Positions 56,775 to 64,000 of a stretch of 64,000 nt of DNA are shown in pieces (the first letter of the stretch is position 1; the number at the start of each line of letters is the position of its first letter). The position numbers and the translations under genes are program-made. The stretch is taken from NCBI RefSeq assembly GCF_017562075.2, contig NC_054085.1, forward strand, positions 32,179,039 through 32,243,038. The letters run 5' to 3'. Under the pieces are notes generated by a model. It was not told the origin of the DNA, did not search any database, and was given only the letters and a program-made list of their open reading frames with translations. The stretch is from Anopheles merus. Lineage: Eukaryota; Arthropoda; Insecta; Diptera; Culicidae.

Positions 56775-56781
56775 ATCAGCC

Positions 56782-59700
56782 ATGAAGTTTCTAATACTCA
56801 TCCTCGGCTTTGTCGCGGCCGCCAATGCGATCTCCATCTTTGAGCTCGTGAAGGAAGAATGGACAGCATTCAAGGTAAGAGAGCAGAACGAGAGAAATGA
56901 TTTAATTTTGTTCACACAATTCGTACCTTGTTTTTGGGATGCGAACATGCAAACACCCCTCAAAAAGCGAAAACTAATTCCTAAGATACGCTTGGCTGGA
57001 ACTGTGTGTGTGTGTGTGGACCGTCTAGTGGTGGGGGCGTCATGGCGTGATCCGGAAATTATCGATAGCTGAAGCGTTATGACGCCATCGAACGCGGCGT
57101 ACTTCGTTAGGGAAACAACACCGACCAGAACAGGGAACGGTCATTTAGTATAGGGTGAACACCACAGCGACAACAAACAGTCCGTCGGCACCAGTAAGCG
57201 ATGTGTATTACGCGATCCATAATTTTGCATCCGTGAAATATGCGCAATTTCGTCATTATCACCCGCTTCGAACCAACAATCAGTAGTCAGCGAGCGCCCA
57301 GCTGCTGGGGCGGAAACGTTTTTCTGGGTCATTAGAAAGAGAAGCCCTCACTGTGTGTGTGTGTGTTTACACAAAATGGCCCATGAACTCGTTCGCCGGA
57401 CGGCCACGGCTGCTGATTGCCAAAAAGTTTGCGTCGCATCTCGCAGCCACCGTTGTTTGGCCTTTCTTTCTTATCGCCCAGCACACAAAGAATAACGACA
57501 AAAGGGTAGCAGGTGACGGATGCTGAAACAGAGAGGAGGGGTGTTTTTTGATGTTGTATTGGTTGTTCCGTCCAACATCATCCCCTTGGTTCATTGGTTT
57601 GGCTGTGTTGGGGGACGTGCGTGTTGGGAATACGCTCTTTTTCAATGCCATAGCAACCGTCGGTGTGTGCGTGTTTCTGCTATTATGTTACCATCGCTCT
57701 CAGCTGGTGTTATTTACAGTTTTTGGCTATGCGAACCTCGACTCACCGTCGTTTTTGTTCCACCCCTAACACACCTGTAGGCTACACCAACACAGACGCA
57801 AGCATTACCCTCTTAATGTTTTCGATCGACGTTTGCTAAAAAGGTGGCGGATAAGATTTCGTTCCCTTTTGCTGCTTTGTTGTGTCGCTCGAAAACCCAA
57901 CTGACTTTCTGTTGTTTTTTTTTCTTTTTTACGTACGTGTTAAGCGCAGAAGAAGAGAAAAAGGGCAAAAAAACAGCTAAACTTTCGTGCAATAGAAGCG
58001 AGAAATCGTAGATGCAAAGAACAAGACCTTTACCATTCATGGAATTCTTTTGCTCAGCTATTCAACTGAAACCTGCAACATTAACTTGTGCGAGCATTGG
58101 ATGCTTGACTTCAAGTTGGAAGATTTTCACATCAGCGAAGGACAAGAAGGGCCTTTCATTCGCCCCATCTGATCAGTGCATGATCATTCCATGTACAACT
58201 AGATATGATCAGTTCATAGTGGTAATTGGCAACTTGTTGCATTAGGTTGTGTAACAATCGCCCTATCTTAGATTTGGAGAGTTTTTCCCCCTAAAGTAAT
58301 TAAACTACTTTTTGTGTGACCGGTACAATACCCATATAAAAATCATTCTCCATCACAAAACTGGGCTATATAATGAGCATTATGAATGAAACTTAATTTG
58401 CGGACGGACACAAGAACATGAATGCGGGCTGCTCGGCTTTGGCAAGCTTTGCCACGCCGGAACACGCCGGATGTGATTGACCCTTTGCTCCAGCATAATC
58501 ATGCGATGCTGCCGGCATTGAACACGGGGCAATCCTGCGACCCTGAGACTGCGTGTGCTTGCTATTTAGGCTCGATTCTCCAGCAACCAGTTTTGTCATC
58601 GGCTCGTTCAGAAGCGTCCACCGTCGAGCGACAGTTTCTCTTTGTTGTCCGCCCAGCACAAAACTACTGCTCGGTTCCCTGCGAGATACAGATAAGGGAG
58701 AGGCGGCGAACTATCGGGGCTCATACAGGGTTTCGAATCATATAAGGGAATAGTTCAATCAGTTAGGGGAATGTTGCAAATCGGTAGGGGAATATTGCAA
58801 GCAAGCTGTGGATGTTTGCAATCACTAGGGGAGTGTTGCAATCGATTAGGGGAATTTTGCAAGCGTACTGTGGAGCTGTCATCAGACTGTGGGTGCCGCT
58901 GTAAATACCTCAAAATGTTTTCGTCAATCTTACTAACTTATCATGTTTAATTATGGCTCCGCAGCAGGATTTCTTTAGTTTATCATGTGTACATCAGAAT
59001 CCCACACGAAAACAACTCCAAATGATGTTTTAAAAAAACATCATCGGTATCAATTCGAAGCTTTTTACACCGGCACCCACCGTCTGATGACAGCTCCACA
59101 GTACGCTTGCAAAATTCCCCTAATCGATTGCAACATTCCCCTAAGTGATTGCAAACATCCACAGCTTGCATGCAATATTCCCCTACCGATTTGCAACATT
59201 CCCCTAACTGATTGAACTATTCCCTTATATGATTCGAAACCCTGTAATGGCACACATAGTTGCCGCCTTCTGTTGTGCACTCTACACCCTTTCGAACACA
59301 GCAAACCCCTCCGCGTATGATGATGCAACATTATGGGGCGTTGAAGCACACAAATCGCTTGATTCCCGATCGTTTCGTTCGGCTTATCAAGCGCTCGCAT
59401 ATGGGTGTGGTGGATCCTATATTCGTTGTTTTTTGTTATACATTTTTTTTTGTTAAAGTAATAAACCGTTTTGGATTGCACGCAAAGTGTGTGTTGTTCT
59501 GATAACCTCAGGCGATGAGGCCAGCAGCTGTTTTCTACGCCCCGGATTTTCATATGACGCACTTAAACTTGTCTCACTTTGCGTGTCCTTTGTGTGAAGT
59601 TCGCACCGATGATGATTATGTTATTGCGCGAGGCAGCACCGCGGAGAGATCATAGCGCGAGATTAGTACAAAGTGCGAATCAAATTCAAACTCCTCATTC

Positions 59701-60641
59701 TCAACGTACAAACACACACTCTGGAGGTTGTTTTGACACCAAGTTTGCAAATGTAAATAGAAAAAAAAACCGTTGTGTTGTCTGTCGATCAGCGCTACAA
59801 AACAGTACAGTACAGGCTGGTGGGTTTTGGCTTTGTTACCTTTCTTCGCTTTCGGGAACAAATGAGTCACATTAGCCGGTGCCTAGGTTAAAGGCGTAAG
59901 TAAAGTGGCAAGTCGTTGCATTTTGCCCCTCCTTTTGCTAGAACGGTAATTTATGTTTGCTTGCCTGTTTCGTCACAAGACATGAGTAATGGACGAAATG
60001 GGGTTCAACAAAAAGTAGAACAAACGAACTAACAAGTGGAATTCTGGCCGGAAAAGCGTTAAAACATTGCCATTGAACTAGATTAGTGTCCAATCATTTT
60101 ACGCGGCAACGCACGTGTACTCATGTCTTTAGCCTGACGCACACCGGCCACTATGTGCTGCGTCTTCGCTCGGAACGATGATGGACCGTGGTCGAAAGCA
60201 GAAGGTTCTTATCAAAACACGTGCCACAATCATTTAAATGTTACGCGAGAATGCGAAATTCAGTGTCGGAGGGTAAAAAAGCGTCTGGTTACATGTAGAG
60301 CCAAGTCTTACTTCAAAGTCTAGTTTGTTAGATGACATTTTAAACATAAATTGTTGACTATGTTATACAAAATTAAAGGGGATATTTAAAATTCTCTCAA
60401 TGTTGACTCTTAAACAGGCGTCAATTTCGACACCCAGCACGTAATTTCTATCTCGAAAATACTTTCTGTAAAGCATAAATAAACAACATCTCAGCCCATT
60501 CCCCTTGCAAGGCTTCCTCGTCCTCGTGAAGTGTGCTGAATCATACGCTAATTCTTTTCCTCTCGCTGTGTTCTTCGAAAAGTTGGACACAAAGAAGTAA
60601 AATACATAAACATTGCGCTCAAGTGTTCCCACACACTTTCG

Positions 60642-60679
<38 letters not shown>

Positions 60680-61930
60680 AGTCAGCGGGCCTCCCTTTCC
60701 CATTACCTAACCCCACTTTGCAATTGTTTCAAACAAAAACATAAGTGGAATTATTGTTGATTGGCACTTGTTTAATCGGCAACAATTTCTCTCTCTTTCC
60801 CGCTCTCCTATACTAGCTGCAACACCGCAAGAAGTACGACAGCGAGACGGAGGAGCGCATCCGCATGAAGATTTACGTGCAGAACAAGCACAAAATTGCC
60901 AAGCACAACCAGCGCTACGATCTTGGCCAGGAGAAGTTCCGCCTGCGCGTGAACAAGTACGCCGATCTGCTGCACGAAGAGTTTGTCCACACGCTGAACG
61001 GGTTCAACCGTTCGGTCAGCGGCAAGGGGTAAGTGTCTTTGGGCGAGGCGGGGGGGATGATTCAATTACTTCCGCTTTTATGATAACTGATCGTGACACT
61101 TCCTTGTTGCACCTGTTTTTTTTTACAGACAATTGCTGCGCGGTGAGCTGAAGCCGATCGAAGAGGCCGTTACCTGGATTGAACCGGCCAACGTGGATGT
61201 GCCGACGGCGATGGATTGGCGTACGAAGGGTGCCGTCACCCCAGTCAAGGATCAGGGTACGATCGTTTAATGCTTTTGCTGCTGAAAAGATATTTTCTTA
61301 TCTGTTCTTCTTTTCGCTTCTTGTTCCCCAGGACACTGCGGCTCGTGCTGGTCGTTCTCGGCTACCGGTGCGCTCGAGGGGCAACACTTCCGCAAGACGG
61401 GCAAGCTGGTGTCGCTGTCCGAGCAGAATCTGGTCGACTGTTCGCAAAAGTACGGCAACAACGGATGCAACGGTGGCATGATGGACTTTGCCTTCCAGTA
61501 CATCAAGGACAACAAGGGCATCGATACGGAGAAGTCGTACCCGTACGAGGCGATCGACGACGAGTGCCACTACAACCCGAAGGCGGTCGGTGCCACCGAC
61601 AAGGGCTTCGTCGACATTCCGCAGGGCAACGAGAAGGCACTGATGAAGGCGCTCGCCACCGTCGGCCCGGTGTCGGTCGCGATCGATGCGTCGCACGAGT
61701 CGTTCCAGTTCTACTCGGAGGGCGTGTACTACGAGCCGCAGTGCGACTCGGAGCAGCTCGATCACGGCGTGCTGGCGGTCGGGTACGGTACGACCGAGGA
61801 CGGCGAGGACTACTGGCTGGTGAAGAACTCCTGGGGCACCACCTGGGGCGACCAGGGCTACGTGAAGATGGCGCGTAACCGTGACAATCACTGCGGTATT
61901 GCCACCACTGCCAGCTATCCGTTGGTCTAA
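56782..61930 (+). CDS. CTSL: Cathepsin L cysteine proteinase
   Basis: Four coding exons, 56782-56874, 60817-61028, 61129-61256 and 61332-61930, in frame, give 343 residues, close to Drosophila Cp1 and human CTSL. Residues 1-16 are a signal peptide (MKFLILILGFVAAANA). The propeptide carries an ERFNIN-like helix (ERIRMKIYVQNKHKIAKHN). The mature enzyme begins near VPTAMDWRTKG. The catalytic triad is C150 (CGSCWSF), H289 (LDHGVLAVGYG) and N310 (VKNSWGTTWG). It is a lysosomal or secreted endopeptidase of C1A family type, used in digestion, yolk processing and moulting in insects. Intron 1 is 3.9 kb and holds a large foldback element. AATAAA lies at 62326-62331. Confidence 0.96.
58726..59244. mobile_element. 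519 bp foldback element with TA target duplications
   Basis: Arms of about 180 bp (58726-58905 and about 59063-59244) are near-perfect reverse complements with only a handful of differences. Outer ends are CAGGGTTTCGAATC both ways, with TA at 58724-58725 and 59245-59246. Each arm contains four or five spaced units of the type AGGGGAATRTTGCAA. The centre of about 155 bp is unique and non-coding. A one-armed relative lies at 28488-28634. Near-identity of the arms suggests recent insertion or arm homogenisation. Confidence 0.88.
60644..60679. repeat. CTG trinucleotide microsatellite, 12 units
   Basis: A perfect run of 12 CTG in cathepsin L intron 1, about 140 bp before exon 2. In the opposite orientation it reads as CAG. 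It is non-coding here. Confidence 0.9.
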
Positions 61931-63836
61931 AAACCGGCGATAGAAGGGGGGATATTAGGAAGAGAGAGGATACGGCATTTTTTATGTTGTGTGATATATA
62001 CAAATTTAATTACGGGGAGCTGAGACAAGAGAGAGAGAGAAAGGTAAATGCGGTTTCGCCGACAAAAAAAGATAACACACACCATACACCACACGCATTG
62101 AGCAGGAGAAGGGAGCATTCCGCGAATGTTGCCCATATTACTTGCGCCATACAAGAACAAAAACCTCTTTTTGAGTAAAAACTTCTGAAAGAGTATCATC
62201 TGAAACATCATTGAAAACACGATTAATGGATCGTGTCGTGTATGGGCCGGAGTGTGTGTGTCAGGTTAAAAAAGGCGATGTTCATCGTTTTAAATAGTAT
62301 TTAGCTTTAAGTTTACAAAGAAAACAATAAACGAAAAGCGTAGAGAATACGGTAAAAATCAAGTATTTTAGTAGGCTATAGAAGAAAGAAGCGATGCGAA
62401 TTAGTTAAGCGAAACATGAAAGATGCAGAACTTGTTTCAATTTGAAAACAAAACAACTGATGTACGTTCGTCTAGGTCTGGCTAGGGTCTAGAACGACAT
62501 CATTATCCGGAAACCATCCATGATCAAATACGGTTGTCTGACGACTCTTTAAATAAAAAAATGGCTTAGTTTCTGATGTGGTACGGTTATCTTGAAATTA
62601 AGTAATATTATTTTATAAGGTTTGTGATATGAGGGATTTTTTCCTTTGATACGTTCCGCATTGTATCGATGGCATTTGGTTTGAAATGTGGCGGACAGGG
62701 ATGCCTACACCACAGAATCTGGTTCATTGGTGGGCTAGATGTTGGCCGTTTGTATGGAATGGTATGGAAGAGCCGTTGCTTGTGGCCAATATGATCGTGG
62801 CTTGACTGACACTTGATACGTCGAACAGAAAAGACACGTTAAGGAGATTTTTAAGATTACTAATAGTTTAGTTTGGTTAATTTACAGTTAGGCTAATTAT
62901 TGAGGAAGGTGCAGTTGTTAGACCTTGGCATACATCAACATTACACCTTGCACGGTTTTACTAAACGCCTGTGTGTATGCAATCTGATGTTGCAGGGGTT
63001 TTCGATTCAATTCAAGCCATAAGGGTACTTTTCTGAATCGAGTAACGAGTCGAAGCAAGGATATTCGCTCTTGCAGCACTAAAACCTGATGCAGCGGCAC
63101 AATTATCGTGCACAAATTAGAAGCCCGGAAAAAGAAGCTCAACGAACAGCGTGGACGAATTTTCAAACCTTTTGATGAAAAACATCTAGCTCCTTTTTCT
63201 AAGCTATGATTGCAATGCTCAGGCCGGTATCTTAAACCTTTCAGTAGTGGTGTAACTTAACATGTGTCTAAAACTAATAATGACTAGAATTATTCAATTT
63301 TAACATCATATTGGTCAATATTGGGAGCCTACGTGGTCATTTTACCTCACCTTTAGTTCACATCAAAGATAAAATAAAGATCATCATTAGTGACTTGAAA
63401 AGCAATGAAAGCTATCTGCCGATAAAGTCTTAGTAGTCCTTCCAGAGGAGGGTTGACTGACCCATGTTAAGATGATAAGATGGACACTTCTCGGTGTGAA
63501 GAATGTGAAACGGATCGGTAGATGATGGCACGAGACCCGGAATGGACCTTAATATAACTGCAGCTCTATAGGTCGCCAAACAGAAGGAATAATTGTATAT
63601 ATAAATGGATCAGAAATGACGTAGGACCAATTGCCTACCACGAATAGTAAGCTGTTTCGACTGAAATTCTTCCAAAAGTTCCTGTAAAAATCAGTAAGCT
63701 ACAGAGACAAAAACCCTCACCTGCAAGCACCAACGATAATTACCTGTTCAACAACAATTCAGTTTGCATTTCGGTTGTGAACACAAATCTTGCATACTCC
63801 AAATCCGGATTAGTTCGTAGCTCCCTTTATACACCG
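61931..63836. other. Cathepsin L 3' UTR and convergent intergenic DNA
   Basis: AATAAA hexamers at 62326-62331 and 62552-62557 are candidate ends of the cathepsin L transcript. The remainder to 63.84 kb is AT-rich with no accepted gene on either strand. Confidence 0.5.
62326..62331 (+). terminator. Poly(A) signal of cathepsin L
   Basis: AATAAA lies 396 bp past the stop codon. A second lies at 62552-62557. Confidence 0.5.
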
Positions 63837-63842
63837 TTTATT
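63837..63842 (-). terminator. Poly(A) signal of the right-edge gene
   Basis: TTTATT reads AATAAA on the minus strand, 77 bp past the TAA of the partial gene at 63919-64000. Confidence 0.6.
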
Positions 63843-63918
63843 TCACAGCTTCTACGCACAACGACCATAGACGGTCTCGGCCCACCAGAACAAAGCCAAC
63901 AACAAGCAGCGCGTTCAC

Positions 63919-64000
63919 TTAGATGAACTTGAAGCGACGGTCGGCATACGCCACCTGACCGGTGCGGTACTGCTGTTCCCGCTGGTCGCGCTCGTTCTTC
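63919..64000 (-). CDS. C-terminal 26 codons of an unrecognised gene (5' part beyond window)
   Basis: The minus-strand frame from the window edge to TAA (63921-63919) encodes a highly charged tail rich in Arg, Gln and Glu, ending VAYADRRFKFI. GC-rich codon use, unlike the flanking AT-rich DNA, and an AATAAA 77 bp downstream support a real 3' exon. The family was not recognised from so short a piece. Confidence 0.6.
   Translation of the reverse strand, partial: KNERDQREQQYRTGQVAYADRRFKFI

Larger units (their letters stand above)
56875..60816 (+). other. Cathepsin L intron 1
   Basis: A 3.9 kb AT-rich intron with several GT runs (about 57001-57018 and 57350-57366), a TATCGATA at 57060-57067, a 519 bp foldback element (58726-59244) and a CTG microsatellite (60644-60679). 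No exon-like frame with family resemblance was seen. Confidence 0.85.

Noticed and set aside
57639..57656. X-box-like AATGCCATAGCAAC in cathepsin L intron 1
   Set aside because: It has one mismatch to the consensus and lies in an intron of a non-ciliary gene, so it shows how often single-mismatch sites occur by chance.

Overview
The window is eukaryotic, from a dipteran insect and most likely a mosquito of the Anopheles gambiae group. The evidence is short GT-AG introns (66-120 bp is typical), GC3-rich coding exons in AT-rich intergenic DNA, long CA/GT and CTG runs, TA-flanked miniature inverted-repeat elements (a common class in Anopheles) and protein sequences that read as insect orthologues. 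The species is inferred. No virus, CRISPR array, bacterial operon or tRNA/rRNA gene was seen. All gene models were built by hand; every splice junction quoted was checked for GT/AG and for reading-frame continuity.

Layout. 1-6.8 kb: the last two coding exons (+) of an unrecognised gene, followed by a long non-coding stretch that looks like its 3' UTR. 6.9-9.8 kb: an OFD1-like centriole/cilium gene (+) with a textbook RFX X-box upstream. 9.87-10.26 kb: COA5/PET191 (-), tail to tail with OFD1 and head to head with mitochondrial cysteinyl-tRNA synthetase CARS2 (+, 10.7-12.2 kb). 12.4-19.2 kb: nine-exon ECM29/ECPAS (-), the proteasome adaptor. 21.6-39.0 kb: eleven-exon HERC2 (+), a giant HECT ubiquitin ligase of about 5,200 residues. 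43.1-47.3 kb: ARL6/BBS3 (+), whose 3.5 kb first intron holds a complete five-exon 1-Cys peroxiredoxin on the opposite strand (45.4-46.4 kb). 48.0-48.4 kb: SMIM20/MITRAC7 (+). 49.0-49.2 kb: COX17 (-). 50.35-52.76 kb: HADHB, the mitochondrial trifunctional enzyme beta subunit (+). 56.8-61.9 kb: cathepsin L (+). 63.9-64.0 kb: the last 26 codons of an unrecognised gene (-) running off the right edge.

Functional themes. Five genes are mitochondrial, and three of them (COA5, SMIM20, COX17) act in cytochrome c oxidase assembly. Two are ciliary (OFD1, ARL6/BBS3), and two belong to the ubiquitin-proteasome system (HERC2, ECM29). These are separately transcribed genes, so the groupings may be chance.

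Repeats. Introns and intergenic DNA carry several small DNA transposons: three copies of a 200-250 bp TA-flanked MITE family (one forms most of OFD1 intron 1), a 519 bp near-perfect foldback with TA target duplications in cathepsin L intron 1 plus a one-armed relative in HERC2 intron 4, a 214 bp inverted-repeat element beside that relative, a 191 bp hAT-like MITE with an 8 bp target duplication in HERC2 intron 7, and an inverted GGAGTCG-type minisatellite filling one ECM29 intron. I found no clearly undescribed multi-gene system. The best leads are the missing switch-II glutamine in ARL6, the missing ZZ finger in HERC2, the OFD1 X-box and the MITE set.
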